Assembly: GCA_947069175.1 (NCBI GenBank)
Contig: CAMTDV010000003.1
Location: 46,649,194 to 46,713,193 of the forward strand
Length of the DNA: 64,000 bases
Direction of reading: 5' to 3'
Source: Scalesia atractyloides
Lineage: Eukaryota > Streptophyta > Magnoliopsida > Asterales > Asteraceae
The position numbers and the translations under genes were made by a program. The notes beneath the pieces are model-generated. The model was not told the origin of the DNA. It worked only from the letters and a program-made list of their open reading frames with translations, and did no database searches. Shown piece by piece: positions 21,690-35,869 of this stretch (its first letter is position 1; the number at the start of each line of letters is the position of its first letter).

Positions 21690-24551
21690 ATGGAATCCAG
21701 TAACCAAGTGTCGTTGAGTGAAAAAGTGGTTAAGAACCAGGATTTGGACAATGTCATTGGAACGAACAACAAGATTCACAGGCTGCCTTTGGGGGATTCT
21801 TTCTCTGAATGGAAATTTCTTTTTTCTCAATACATGAGAATGAAAGATCCTAAAGCATGGAGATCCATTTGTAGAGGACCAACAGTTATCACCTATGTGT
21901 TGGATGAAGAAAAGGGTACAACTGTTGTAAAACCCTTATCAACTTATAGTGATGAAGATTATGAAAAGGTTGAAATCGATGATAAAGCGTTGGCAATGTT
22001 GCATACTGCATTAGTTCTAGAAATCGATATTAGGGTTCGTGAAGCGAAATCGGCCAAAGAATTGTGGGAATCTCTGTTGGCCATGTATGAAGGAAACGAA
22101 GAGATGAAAGAGAGCAAAATGGAAATGTTGACTCAAAGGTTCAACATGTTTAAAGACTTTCCTAGAGAAACTTTAAAAAATCAAATTCAACGGTTTATTG
22201 GCCTTGATCAGCGAAATGAGAATGCACGATATGATGCTCGAAAACTCAGTTGTAAACAAAAAGTTGTTGAATGCTCTTCCAAGGAACTGGGACACAAATG
22301 TTACACTGATTAAGAGAACCAACGATCTGACTTGTATGAGTCTTACAGAATTGATTTCTCTGCTCAACTCATATGATATGGACAACAAGCAAAGATTATA
22401 CAATCATACCTCGAGCTACAACAATGCTGAGTCTCAACTAACACAGCCTTGGTTTCGCAGTAAGGGGCTGGGTCATTTTAAATGTTTACTTCTAGTGTTC
22501 CCAACCACACCAACACTTCAACATCTGTCATGTTTCCTGTAAATGCTTCCACCTACCTTGGTTACTTGGGTTACGCATCTACCACACCTGTTCAACAAGT
22601 GAACCCGATCCAATCTGCACCAACTCATGGTACATCCAGTGCTGGTTCAAACTTCACTCCTTCCTTTACGGTTTCTAAGGAAGTTGAAGACCATACAACA
22701 TTCATGGCAGGGGTTATGACTTGTTATAATGCTTTTGTTGCTGGCAAGTTGACTGCCAATCACATCGAGGCGAATGAGCTACATGAAGTTCATCCTGACG
22801 ACATCGAAGAAAATGACATCACAATGCAAATGGCAATGGTCATGTTTCGTGCAAAGAACTTCATCAAGAGAACTAGCAGAAACAACTGGGAAGCGGCAAA
22901 CAAAGAACTCGGATAGAACAAATCTAAGCTCAGAGGTTTCAACTACCACGAGTCAGGGCATTTTGCTCGTGAATGCCGACAACCAAGAAGAGAGAGATCA
23001 GACCCAAATGTTACCGTCACTGTCAGCTCAGCATCAAGACCGACACCTAATGTTGTCTCTACTTCAAATGTGACATCACTCGCCCAACTAACAACTTTAC
23101 TTCAAATACATCTCTTAGAAACCAAAACACTGTCTCTAGATCAACTCTAGTTGCAAACCCAGGCAATGCTTTGGTAGCTCAGGAAGGGGGAGGATTTGAT
23201 TGGTAAAATCAGATGGCTGATCTGCAAATCATTGAAGATAATGTGTTTCATGCTCTCATGGCTTAGAAGAACAACTTTACTCCCTCTACTACTAAGGTAT
23301 GTGTGGATAATATTTGTTATACTAATGCTTGTAAGGATAAAGTTAGTAGTTACAAGAGCAGGTTGACTCACTCATTATGCAACTTCAATTATCCAAATCT
23401 GATTTATATCAGATTAAAAAGAAAATAAGTAGATACAAGGATATGGTGGAGGCGCAAAAGCGTGATGTCCGATAGTTGCAAAATGATCTGATCCAAGAAA
23501 AATGTAGGCATCTCCACTTCAAAGAATTGTCAGAGAAGTTAACTATTGAACTTGATAATCTAAAATCAACATATGAAAATATAGAATTTAATTTTAATAA
23601 TTTTGATGCGTCAAGTGAAAGGTTGAGAAAATGATAAACCAACAGTTAAAATATAGTATAAAGGAAGTTAGGAATAAAGGATTGGGATTTGTATGCATTC
23701 CTCCACCATACAATCACAATTGTACCTTTATTCCTATGAGTGAGAAGGAGATAGCCAACATGCCTGACATGGAATATGGGTGACCCAGTGATGTGAAGGT
23801 TGACCCAGTCAAGCCCAAGAAAGTCAAAATCACAAGGCCTGATAAAACTAAAATTAAATTAAAAAAACATGCCTTCAATAAAAATTCATACCTGCTGATG
23901 CTTCGAAACATACTGAGACTCTAAGTTTTGAGAAAAATGCCATTGTTGATAAACATTTTCAAGTATTAGATAATATTGATAATATTGAGTCAACAATTTC
24001 TCAAAAAACCAACTGAACTGTAAAATCAAAAGGAAGAGTCTCAAAATAAATGAACATGCTCAGAGTTTGCTATGAAGAATGGTTTGGCTGAAATCATCCA
24101 GGAGTTTGAGTCTAGCAAACAAACTGAATCAACTATTTCATTTGATTCTTCATTTGACTTCTCAGGAACAACTAATTGTGAAAACTTAGAATTAGTTGAA
24201 TCTACCGAGTCTAGTGATGAATCATCTGAAAAAGTTGAATCAGGAAAGACGAAAGTAGAATCTGAATCATCAACAGAAAGCCATAGAATATTATTGATTC
24301 TGAAACTACTGAGCAAACGGTGCCAGAAGAAACTGAGGGTATTGCTCTGGATTCCACTGACATTGTTTGTGAGAGAATGAATGTTGCTAACCCGGCTACT
24401 TCCCATGCAGAAGAAGTTATTTTTGAAGATTGGGTAGAGGGTGATGAGGACGATGGTGTTGAATTGCTTGATTTAAAAATAAAAATTCAGAAAAAACAAT
24501 CGTTTAGTTTTTGAAAAGTCAAACAATATTTCAATTTCTCGTGATGCTTTG
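21690..24551 (+). pseudogene. gag: Gag of element E, first part
   Basis: The start ATG at 21690 gives MESSNQVSLSEKVVKN. The capsid domain has GDSFSEWKFLFSQYMRMKD and KELWESLLAMYEGNEEMKES, with a frameshift near 22200 into NKKLLNALPRNWDTNVTLIK. Knuckle 1 (22935-22976) is ruined: GFNYHESGHFAREC has lost its first two cysteines. A coiled-coil and Glu/Ser-rich region (23400-24520) is broken by stops and shifts; it includes the block LGFVCIPPPYNHN near 23690, which matches the 'PPPMKHNYTKMPDEEE' block in A and B. The frame is cut at 24551 by element C and continues at 49445. Confidence 0.85.
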
Positions 24552-25043
24552 TGTAGGTCCCCTAGTCCTTATGGATCTTGACAGAATCGTCTATCTAATC
24601 TAGAGTGCGGAATCCCCTAGATCAGATTTCACAGAAACAACAAGAACACGAACACAAACACAAAGAATTCCTTTAAACTGTCTTCTATTGATTATCGAAC
24701 ACCAAGTGTTTACAACCAATTCAAGACTCTCTCTCTAAAACTCTCTAAAACAATTCTCTCTGCAACTAAACAACTAACTGAGCAATAGAACCAGCAACCT
24801 TAACCCTAATCACAACCACCCTTTATATAGAGATAGGTTATGCTCATGGGCTATGGTTTCCTACATGGACTGCTAATGGGTTTTAGGCCCAATTCGCCTA
24901 CCATGCTCTATTTAGTGTCTAGTTCAGCCCAATTACTTCTAATTCACTAATACAAAACTAAACCCACTAATCGTTAATCATTTTACTAATTACAAGATAT
25001 CCAAAGACCAAAGCTAAGCTGTTGTCACAAATATGCACCAACA
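24552..25043 (-). repeat. 3' LTR of element C
   Basis: 492 bp, plus-strand TGTAGGTCCCCTAGTCC to ATGCACCAACA. A TATA box is at 24823-24833 (minus strand CTCTATATAAA). The polypurine tract after it is slightly altered (AACTCCCCATTG on the plus strand). Confidence 0.93.
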
Positions 25044-26554
25044 AACTCCCCATTGACAATAGCTTCATAAAATAACTTAGTCTTCAGTCTTCTTGCAATC
25101 TTTAACAACTTTGAAAAACGTTGGTCTTTGGATAGCTTCAGCTTTCATAGCTTCTGTCAGCAACAGACCAATCACCAAATCTTCTAAATCGTTAGCGTTT
25201 GAGTAAACTCCAGTTTAGTACTTGCATAACAATCTTCAAACTCTTCAACTTTGTCTGCAATATAGAAAGGATGTTCTACCATGCATCCAAGCAAACTCCT
25301 CTTCACTAAACTTCTCAACAACACACTGCTACAATCTGTATACTATAAAACAAACATCTCGAGAAACCATAAGAATTTTTCAACACAAGTTAAACAAATT
25401 ATTATTATTGAAGAGATAGTCAAACTGTATCACAGATTAAGCACTTCTCAACTCAAACCATATACTCAAAATTTTAAGCACACATGACCTGCAAGATTTT
25501 AGAAGTATGAACTCAGCTTCTAACATCGTCTCTCCCTATTGGAAACAAGTCCTCCATAAACAACCAATATCCGTACATTAAGAATTTACAAGAAAATGAA
25601 ATCTTTTTGGATTTCTATATTTTCTGAAAGCAAATAAAGTACGAAATAATAAACACTCTGTTTTTTTGAGTATCACCGTTAAGAAGATCATATCAGCAAC
25701 ATCAAATTGTTTTCACACTATCTGATTATTCTATATGTAATTTTCATGACAAGCAGTTTAAGACGATTACAAGTATTGTTTATCCACTTAAACAAAATAC
25801 ATGAACATTTCAAGTACCATAACCTAGTGATATGTTTAGATGATTTATACTGATATACTAGTGTGTCCCACTTCAGGACATACCCCCGCGATCAAGGTAT
25901 GCACAAAAATTCATCGTAGTAGGTGAGTATACCGAAATTCATCCTTTTGAATTACAACGTTAGATAATTGGTGATCAGGTCAGTACTTCCGTACAGCAAA
26001 GAGACCAATATCCAACGAGGGTTAGGACAAATACCAAATTTTGGTACGATTAATGCAATTTCCACTTTTGAATGACTCTCTAGGAGAACTTCTTCAATGT
26101 TTGGGATTTGGCATTTTAGCTCTTTTAAGATATCCCGGTTGTGCCTAGGTCAGCATAATCTGGATGCAGCAGAAGGACAACCTTGATACCCCGGATGAAA
26201 TAACGATATAAAGACCTAAAACCTCAGATTTTGGCAATCTATCAACACAAGATTTAAGGTTATAAAACCATATGCCATTGATATGTTACCCCCTCATACA
26301 CAGTTTATTGTATTTGTATCACAAAGGTAAGTTGATTATTTCATGCCTTTTGCCTACTGGTACATCATATGATGAATTTGCTATCACACTTAAACAATTT
26401 TCTTTTAATTTCAGTGTGACAGTCTAACTTGCTGATGTACTATCATTTATTCTTTTTCACACAGTGAAAACTCATTTTTGATTTTCTATTTTTTTGATAT
26501 TTTTGATTTTTGAAAAGCAATTAATTATTTACAAACTATTTTTATGGAAAATGG
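25044..26554 (-). other. 3' untranslated region of element C
   Basis: 1.5 kb between the pol stop and the 3' LTR, without ORFs. It is homologous to D's equivalent region throughout. Several blocks are also recognisable in B (37130-37340) and one in E (54197-54228). The best block is at 26145-26175. Confidence 0.8.
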
Positions 26555-29500
26555 TTACTCATGATTCCTCATCCTGTTGAGTTCGACTAAATGTTCAAAA
26601 CGAGCCATGTCAAATGCTTTTGTGTAAATATATGCCAGGTTATCTACTGTGTCGACTCGATGCAGTTCAATTAATTTCTTTTCAGCACAATCCCGTATAA
26701 AATGATGACGAATGTTAATGTGTTTTGTGTGACTGTGTTTTACGGGATTGTTGGTGATTGAAATAGTGGCATTATTGTCTATCATAATAGCAGTACGAGT
26801 GAAATTCACATCTGCTATTGGATCCAGAGAACCTGAGAGCAACAGCTACCCGCAGCAATATATTCAGTTTCACACGTCGAGGTAGACACGCAAGACTGCT
26901 TCTTGCATTGCCATGAAACGAGCCTCCCTCCTAAGAACTGACAACCACCTGTGGTAGACTTCCTTGTTGATTTGCATCCTCCAAAGTCCGAATCAGTGAA
27001 AGCAACAAGCTTCAAATCACTAGCAGCTGGATACCATAACCCAAATTTAGGTTTCCCCATCAAGTAACGAAGATTCCGCTTCACCACTTTCATGTGGTAC
27101 TCCTTTGGTATCACTTGATATCTGGCACAAAGACATACTGCGAACATGATGTCAGGTCTTGTAGCAGTCAAGTACATCAGAGAACCAATCATTGCCCTGT
27201 ATTGAGTTGGATCAACATCCTCCACACTCTCATGATCTAGACCAAGATTGTGATTCTCACAGATAGGTGTATTGAAAGTAGCGCAATCCTCCATTTTGAA
27301 ACGAGACAAAATGTCATACACATACTATGACTGATTTATAAACATCCCATCCTTCTTCTGTTCAACTTGTAAACCCAGAAAGTAGGATAATTCACCCATC
27401 GCACTCATCTCAAACTTGCTCTTCATTACCTCTTCGAAATCATGACACATGTTCTCATCAGATGACCCAAAAATGATGTCATCTATGTATACCTATACCA
27501 ACAAAAAAGTCTTCCTTCATCCTTTTAATGAATAGTATATTGTCAATCTTACCTCTTTCAAAACCAAGTTTTAACAAATGTGCTGACTGTGTCTCATACC
27601 ACGCCCTTGTTGCTGATGCAACCCATACAATGCCTTATCAAGTTGATAGACTCGATCTGGATAGTCTGGATCAGTAAACCCGTCTGGCTGTGAGACATAC
27701 ACCACTTCTTGGACTTTCCCGTAAAGAAATACACTCTTCACGTCAAGTTGGTAAACTTTGAAGCCCCCGAAGGAAGCAAAAGCTAGGAACAAATGAATTG
27801 CTTCCAACCTTGCTACTGGTGCAAACACTTCATTGTAATCAATCCCTTCTTGCTGATTGAACCCTTTTACCACCAACAGAGCCTTATTTCTTATCACGAT
27901 CCCTCGGTCGTCTTTCTTGCACTTGAACACCAACTTAGTGCCTATTTCCTTCTCTCCTTCAGGCAAGTCAACTAGCTCCCAAACTTTCAACTTCTTGAAC
28001 TGAGCTAGTTCCTCTTGCATAGCTTCCACCTAACAATTGTATTTTAGAGCCATATGAACACTCGTAAGCTCTTCTTGGGCAATAAAGCAGCAATATAAAC
28101 ACTCATGTATCAACCAGTCTTCTGAATCGACGTAAACAAACAGGAACCTTTGAGCACACCTCTTCTTGTCTGAACACCTGCAGTAGCATCACTAATGATG
28201 TTTTCAACTGGATGATCTCTGTGTACACGTGTGGCAGCAATGGTGTCAACAACCAGATTATCTCCCAGATTAGATCCAACCTCCCCCTGAATATTAGCAA
28301 ATGGATTAGTGAAGTCCTCCCCCTAAATAGGTTCAGACTCACTATCACTGGATCCTCTGGAGCTGCACTGGAAGAAGCTTCTGGAGCATCTATCATCGAT
28401 ATACTCGATCAAGGCATGAAGTCACACTCTCCATCTTCACTGATCACAATGTGGATCATCTGAGACTTATCTGCATTGAAACATCATGATTATTAAATGA
28501 TCTAAACACACTGTCATAATCATATAATATAGGAGGACCACTCGTTGATTGTTGAGGTGAATAACTAGTGATTTCCATGTTAAACACCACCTAAATTTTA
28601 CCAGTTTTTAGATTAAAAACCCTTTTATTCGGTGTTCCAGGCATATAGCCTAGAAAGTAACATTCATCAGCTACCTCACCGAATTTTTGCTTATCTTTGT
28701 TTCGCACAACGGTGCAGGGTAATCCAAATGGTTCAAAGCCTTTTAAGTTTGGTTTTTGGTTAAACAATAGTTCGTGACATGTTTTGTTAAACCGTTTAAC
28801 CATCAAAACTTTGTTCAGGACATAGCAAGCTGTGTTCACAGCTTCTCCCAAGAAAAGAACTGGAAGCTTTGAATCAGATAGCATAGTCCTTGCGGCTTCA
28901 ATCAACGTCCTGTTCTTCCTCTCAGCGTCTCCATTCTGTTGAGGTGTATAAAGGAGCAGAATATTGATGTTCAATTCCCTTGCGAAGACAATAGAGATCC
29001 AGAACTTGCTTCTTGAACTCCATGCCATTATCACTCCTTATCCTCTTGATCCGTGCATCATGGACATTTTCCAATTTTGTAAAAAGATCAATCAGAATCT
29101 CTGTTGTCTGATCCTATGTACCTAAAAAGAAAACCCATGAATAACGTGAGTAATCATCAGTGACAACTAAACAATAGTACTTTCCACCTATGCTCCATAC
29201 GTTCACTGGATCGAATAGATCCATATGAAGTAATTCATAAGGGGCATCTATGGAATTTACTGTTTTAGACTTATGAGGTTTCTTATGTTGTTTTCCCTTT
29301 TAACATGGAAGATATTTATCTTCCACGTGAAACCTCTGCACTGGCACCCCTTCCACTAAACCATTTTTACTAAGTTCATTTTTCGATAGTGGATGTGGGC
29401 ATGCATCTGTGCCACAACAATGACTCAGCCTCAGATGCTTTTGATAGTAAACACGCCACTACAGACGAAGAATCCTCAGCACCCATGTCCATGACATAAG

Positions 29501-29870
29501 TGTCATTTCTCCTTGGCGCTCTCATCACTATCCAGTCAACCGGTATCACCAAACCAGGTTTCAACTCCAAAGCTTCAGACTTTGTAAAGTGGACCGAGTG
29601 ACCCTTGTCACAGACTTGAGACATGCTCATCAGATTGTGCTTCAGATGCTCCACATAGTTCACCTTGTCCAGTGTGATCTTCCCATTTGTCACTTTTTCT
29701 CGACCAGTAATGTGCCCTCCTTTAGCACCTGCAAAATTCACATAACCACCATCTATATTCTCAAACTCTACCAACAGTCTCGCATCCCCCGTCATGTGCC
29801 TAGAGCAGCCACTATCAACATACCACAAGTTGATAATCCTCCTTAGCAGCTCCTGCACCATCCAACAAAA
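26555..29870 (-). pseudogene. pol: Pol of element C (protease, integrase, reverse transcriptase, RNase H)
   Basis: Follows gag in the same frame after a single TAA (29871-29873). Protease: WYVDSGCSRHMTGD near 29800. Pre-integrase: SLLWHRCMPTS, then frame loss near 29380. Integrase, second half: LYTPQQNGDAERKNRT and a KPNLKGFEPFG-type region (29034-28591). Reverse transcriptase: MEAMQEELAQFKKLKVWELV (28029), FAPVARLEAIHLFLAF and DVKSVFLYGKV, with the catalytic motif written YIDD (27478-27489) rather than YVDD. RNase H: AFTDSDFGGCKSTRKSTTGG, CETEYIAAGSCCSQVLW and a tail of TKAFDMARFEHLVELN. Frameshifts occur near 28100-28400, 27570, 27340 and 26830. It is inactive as it stands. Confidence 0.9.
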
Positions 29871-29873
29871 TTA

Positions 29874-30580
29874 GTTAGATTGGGGGACCCAAGCCTTAAT
29901 GTTCTTGGATCTTCCAGATTCATCAACCATAGGAACATCCATCCAGTATCCATCATTCCTAACAGGAGTCTTGGATCTTAGACCTGTTGATGGAAATGGT
30001 TTTTGATTTCCACTAGGTCTGTGGTCATGAGGTTTCCTAACCAAGTTTAGACTTTGCGACCTTTGGAAATTATGATTTGTATTCCATGAATTTTAAAGAT
30101 CATAATTTCTAAAGCCATCGTTATAAAAATTTCGATTACCAACATTCTGGTATCGATTTTGAAATTGACCTTGACTTCAGAAATTATTTGATGTACAATT
30201 AAAGTTATTCATTCTTTGTGAACTACTTCTAGGTCTATCATATCTGCCTGATGTAGATGCAGGCTGAAATCTTTGTTGATTTCTTTGAAAACGAGGAACT
30301 TGGTTAGTTCCTTTTTCAGCCTTATCTACACCAACAGCAACACTTTGTTGCCTGGTAGCAGATATCTTTGGTGAGTTAACCTTCTTCTCACCATCACCAC
30401 TTTTCTCTGGTGATTTTTCTCTCTGCCTCTCACTTACCTATGCTTCACTCTTTTTGTTAGGACAGTAGCTCACTACATGTCCCTTTTCATGACATTTGAA
30501 GCATGATTTTCTAGCCGAAGACTTCTTAACTGAAGCCTCTTGCTTAGATTCATCAGGCGATGATGATGATGATGATGATA

Positions 30581-30613
<33 letters not shown>

Positions 30614-31788
30614 CTTTAGAAGGATCTTGTTTAGTTTGCTTAACGTCCGATTTTTCTTTGTTTTTGTTCTTAGCAAACTGCATATTAGACTCTTTAGTAA
30701 TAACAGGGACCTCTTTATTCATGTCACTCCCTTTAACAAAATCATCCTTTTTAACAAAATTTGTTTTTGATTCTTAGGGTGTGTATTCTTTGTTTTCAAA
30801 ACTGGTTCCCTGTTATCCTTCTTGGCATTCTCAGAACCATCAATCCTGATGTGGAACTACCAGGTGTCGTTGACACAAAGTCTGTAAGCTCTTCTTCATC
30901 TGGCAAGAAAGAATAGTCATGACCAAGAGGTAGTGGAACTTCATTCAAACCTTTGAAGCCCACACAAGTCTTATCATTACTCTTCTTCAGGCCATTCATC
31001 ATGTGTTTCATGACAAAAGATGAATCTCTGAATTGATTTAATTTCTTTTCAAGCTCACAAATTTTAAGTTGTGCTTCGGACAACTCTTTGCACTTTTCAG
31101 AAACCTCTTTTGTTTTCTCACTCGTCGTATCATGAGCTAAGTCAATAACTTGAAGTTTTTCGTTAAGCCTACAGGTTAGAATATTGATTTCTTCTTCATA
31201 ACCTTTTATTTTCTTCAAGTATAATGACTCATTTCGTTTTACGAAAAAGTTTGATTCTTTTAGGTTCGAGAGCTCATTAGCCAGTCTTTGGTTTTGTTAT
31301 GTTAATGTGTCAACCTCACTTTGCAGTTCACAACATTTCAAACAAAAAGAACTACCAGAGTTAGAACATACCTCGCTTGTTGATTTGCTTAGATCAGCCA
31401 TGAAAGCAGCAAAATCAGCAGCCATCTTCTTCTCTGTGGCATTCTGTCCTCCATCAGCTTTTTCAGCTACCTTCTCTTGCTCCTCCTCAGCATCAGCTTT
31501 CACTTCTTCATCAACAACTAGAGCTATCTCAACCATAAACGCCTGTGATGCGTTGTTATCACTCTCCAGATGAACACTCCAATCATAAGAACCCTCTCTA
31601 GCAGTAGAAATCATGGCCTTAGATCCAGTGTTGTTTGATGCATTCCTGTTGCTTGAACCATGACCAGGAGAATCTTGAAAGGAAGAACTAGAACGAGATT
31701 CAGACTTAGTTCTTTGACACTCTCTAGCGAAATGTCCATAGTTGTGACAATTGCAACACTTCACTTTCGACTTGTCAAAGCCCACACT
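29874..31788 (-). pseudogene. gag: Gag of element C, C-terminal part
   Basis: Continues from the exon at 46955-48086 after LTR2. In order: knuckle 1, CCNCHNYGHFAREC (31717-31758); an acidic/Ser-rich stretch; a coiled coil (31218-30800, with KELSEAQLKICELEKKLNQF); a poly-Ser run encoded by a TCA/ATG repeat (30559-30613); knuckle 2, CFKCHEKGHVVSYC (30462-30503); and a basic linker ending KAWVPQSN before TAA. Frameshifts lie near 31260, 30790 and 30440. Confidence 0.88.
30559..30613. repeat. (GAT)n microsatellite coding poly-Ser in gag of C
   Basis: About 18 near-perfect trinucleotide units. In the gag frame (minus) they read as a run of serines. The related element D has only two or three units at the matching site (about 13440-13460). 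Confidence 0.9.
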
Positions 31789-34648
31789 TGTGACAACTGG
31801 CAAATAACTGGTAATTCAGTACAATGTAATCACTGATTTCATATTAAAATCTCATGCATGATTATCGTAATTTAAATTCAAAACTGAGTCGTACGTTATT
31901 AGGGCAAGTAAATCTGATCATAACATATACTGGTTTCCGTTACGATGAGAAACAGACCAAAACAATGCCCTAAAAGTGTTGGTAGAAAGTGCTGGACATA
32001 CTAATTGCGGTGACACTAACTGTGTCGGTAAACCGCTGAAACGAATCAAGACATGAAATAACGGCATGATAATGCTATACATGAGTCCATGTACAAATGA
32101 AAATGTATATTTGAGAACAACCATTTCAAAAAATATATAACTTTCCGGTATAACGCCTAAATTGTAAATTGTCCGTTTCGACCAAAAAGGCGACAAATGG
32201 CGATTTGTCTGCAAGACTAATTCGACGGATTCTGGATGTCAAGATAAGAATAAAACAATACTAAACATCCTAAAATAATGTGAGAATAGCAAAAATGCAC
32301 AAAACACCTCGTTTCCGGTCATTAGTAGCCGATAGCCTCATCCGAGCGTCTAGTGAACTAGTTAAGCATTATTTGGAACTCGGAATCCATTCAACTAACA
32401 TGAGGTCACGGAAACACAACTTTCAGAAAAGTTCGACGGCGGATAATAAAAGTGTCGATATCGAACGGTTGAATGAAAGACATATCGGCAACCCTAATTC
32501 ATCGTGTGTTCATCTAGCGAACTAGTCGTGAATATTTTTGAACCGGAAATGCACTAATTTGACACCATATTAGTGGTGGTAATCGAAAACAAACGTTTCC
32601 GGTAATAAATATATAGTTCTGTTTATTAGCGAATACTTCGACGATGAGCGATCTAGCGACATATCTGCCATCCGAAGCTTATTTTGGAGGATCATATGGA
32701 TTAAATGCCATATAATTACACCCTAAACACAAGTCTTATGCTTAAGATGCTAGAAGATTAACCCTAATTACCATACTTACCCTAATTACCTAAATATCTC
32801 CTAATTTCAACATGTGGTAAAAATATTTTACACTTACCCCCCTCATTTACACGACTACAAGTGGGCCCCATGCCCACTTGATTTTGGTTGAAAAATGGTG
32901 ATATTAAGTATGGTGTAGATCTTGATGGAAATTGAAAGATATGCATGATTATATAAGATAAACCTCACATTATCCTTATCATTTTCCTTCAAAAAAATTT
33001 TGCATCTTTCTCCTTCCTTTTCCCCCCTACACCCACGGCTACATCATCACCACCATAAGCCACCTTTGTGCCACCCTTAAACACCACATTCCATACACTT
33101 TGAAGCTTGATCAAGCCCATTAAAGAAGCATTCAAGGATGGAGATCATTAGGGGTTCTTAAGGAGCTTATTTTCTTCTAAATCTTCAAGAAGCTTGTGCA
33201 CCCATTGTGAGCTAATCTCCTCCATAATCTAACTTATTTTTATGCTTAGATTATTAGTGTACAAGTTAATCATCTTGAAAATCAAGAAAAGACACATCAA
33301 AAACCCTAAAATACGACATAATAATAACAATAAATATTGTTTATATTGTGTTGATTACATGCTTATATGATTGTTAGATTGTATATTAAAGTGGTTTATG
33401 TTGATATTATGATATAAAAGTAAGATGATCTTGTGTGATTTAGAATAAAAATAAGGATTTAAACATGATAAGGTTTAAATCTAATCAAGATCATCACTTA
33501 CATCATCCATGTAAAATACTACAACTTAAACATAATTTTTATACATAAGAATGATTTCTATAAGAAATAAACATATGTATTTAAGTTGTAATCACATTAA
33601 AATGTGTAGTAATCAAAGAGTTACATGCATGAACTTGTTTAAATAACATACTAAAGTATTCTTTTGAAAAGAATAATAAACACTAGAAACCCTCTTGATT
33701 TACTAGGGTTTTTAACAACAAAAGTCATGGATGATGATATGTAGGTTATGTTAAATAAATATTAGATGGTTTGTTGATGATGATTATGAGTTTAAACAGG
33801 TTTTAAATACGTTTTAAAATGTGGAAAATGCCATAGTTTAGGGGAAACTATGGCGGAATTTTCTGAAAATATAATCGCGATTAAAGCATGATTAGTGGGG
33901 TGATTAGTGGGACTAAACGCGATTAATAACCTAAAACATCATTAAGTGGACTCTAATGACAAGGGTTATTCCTAAATAACCAAGTGTTTAAAATAAATCA
34001 CAAATATATATTTACAAGATAAATAAATACTTTTACAAATATATATTCTTATATGGAAAATAATACAAGTATTTGTGTGAATACTTGCTACTAATAAATG
34101 GTATGTGTACATGTGTGTATTGTATATGTATGTGTTAGAAACTTTGGGTATTCACAATAAAATACCCAATCTTATACAACATACAAACACTTAAACAATA
34201 TACCAAGTATTGATGACATAATAAATATATTCTCACATTACGTCGAAACAATAAATCGGACAATTAAAGCAATGCGAACAATAGGCGGACATTCAAGATT
34301 TCACCGTCGCGTCGACGACCAACGGGTGAATCACCGGCACGAAAGTTCGTTGCGACAACGGGCGATCCTTAGCGAAAATGAATATATATCAAAAACGCCG
34401 ACCACAAGTCTAAATATATATTTAGGTATTCAACATATATATATGTTACCAAAATGAAAAATCCGGAAAGTTAAGTGTAATAAAAAGTTAGAAAAAAAAT
34501 TATAAGTAAACACTTATAATAAAAATGGGCTTACATATATATACATTTGGGCTAGGCCCAAAATTGTGAAAATAATATGTTAGGGCCAAATTCTATAAGC
34601 ATTCATGGAAGTGGCCCAAAAACTAATAAAAGCCCAAGATTATATAAA

Positions 34649-34855
34649 AAGACATGGGCTAGGCCCAAAGATAAAAAGACATGGGTTAGGCCCATAGATA
34701 AAAAGACATAGGATAGGCCCAAAGACAAAAAGACATGGGCTAGGCCTAATGACAAGAAAACATGGGCTAGGCCCAAAGACATAAATTACATGGGCTAGGC
34801 CCGGTGACAAGAAAAGATGGGCTAGGCCCAATGACATGGGAAGGGCAAGGCCCAG
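34649..34855. repeat. GGGCTAGGCCC minisatellite in LTR2
   Basis: About eight units of 26-29 bp (GACATGGGCTAGGCCCAAA followed by a short A-rich tail). It is the counterpart of the array in LTR1, with different unit variants and order. Confidence 0.9.
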
Positions 34856-34877
34856 TACACCCATCGTTTGAAAACAA

Positions 34878-34878
34878 T

Positions 34879-34912
<34 letters not shown>

Positions 34913-35020
34913 CATATATACATATACATATATACATATACATATACATATATACATATACATATGTATGTGTATATATGTATATATGTATATGTATATA
35001 TGTATATATATATATATATT
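34878..35020. repeat. TA/TACA microsatellite
   Basis: About 140 bp of alternating (TA)n, (CATA)n and (TGTA)n. Open frames through it (YIYIHIYI-type peptides) have no meaning. Confidence 0.95.
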
Positions 35021-35175
35021 TAAGAAATATATATAACAATATTCATCGAACAAACGAACTACCAACACTAAGATCACATTATAAGTTGTTCAATCCTAAC
35101 AAGTAAATAAATAACAAGAATTCAAGATGAACAACGTGTACAAGGTACATTGAGACCTAGGTGTCTAATGAAACC

Positions 35176-35869
35176 TGTAGGTCCACCTGAGGATCAAGTT
35201 AAACCTATTCCTTGTTCATATAACATACACACAAGTGCGGAATCCAAGTGTGCATGCAACCAAAGCAAAGTAAAGAACACGGGGTAACCAAAGATTCACT
35301 ATCTTGATTAATGATTGAGAATAAGTATAAACATATACACACAATGCTCGTATGACTCAAACAAACTCACTGTGTTCTTGTGTCTTTGACTTCACCTGAA
35401 GTGCTGAGAGGCTTACTTGATCAACCAACCCCCAACTGAGAGGTGCATGTCTACTTATATAGTGTCTGTCTAGACATTCGTACGAAACACGATTCTAGAA
35501 ATACGGAACACACTATTTCACACGAGACACATCTCCAGGAAATTGGTGCGGAACAGATGTTTTGTACGAAATACTCAATTCGTACGAAATACTCATTGAT
35601 TCATACGAAACATGTGATTCGTACGAATCCTCTGACTCGCACAGAATCCTTATCTTTGGAGAACGTGTGCAGACATGACGTACACAAGACTTATCAGTAT
35701 GCACACATGCAACTGATTAACACAGATAAGCTAAGATGTCATACTAGATCAAGATAGAAGGATATCTCGATCTATTCGACACGACCAAACCTATACAGAC
35801 ACTTGAGCAAAGACCGTACAATTACAACTGTAACTAAGAACAAGCGACGGACACAAAACTGTATCAACA
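35176..35869 (-). repeat. 3' LTR of element B
   Basis: Plus-strand TGTAGGTCCACC to GTATCAACA. TATA box at 35454-35463. It contains four or five TTCGTACGAA-type motifs (35470-35640). The polypurine tract AACTCCCCCTTGG (plus strand) follows at 35870. Confidence 0.95.

Noticed and set aside
30496..30777. Plus-strand ORF with a poly-Asp run
   Set aside because: Antisense shadow of the poly-Ser microsatellite inside gag of element C.
32280..32525. 81-residue plus-strand ORF in LTR2
   Set aside because: LTR3 carries the same DNA with indels that break the frame, and no family resemblance is visible.
34640..35106. Long open frames of 90-145 residues on both strands
   Set aside because: They run through the TA/TACA microsatellite and the GGGCTAGGCCC minisatellite and give only YIYIHIYI or GLAHV-type peptides.
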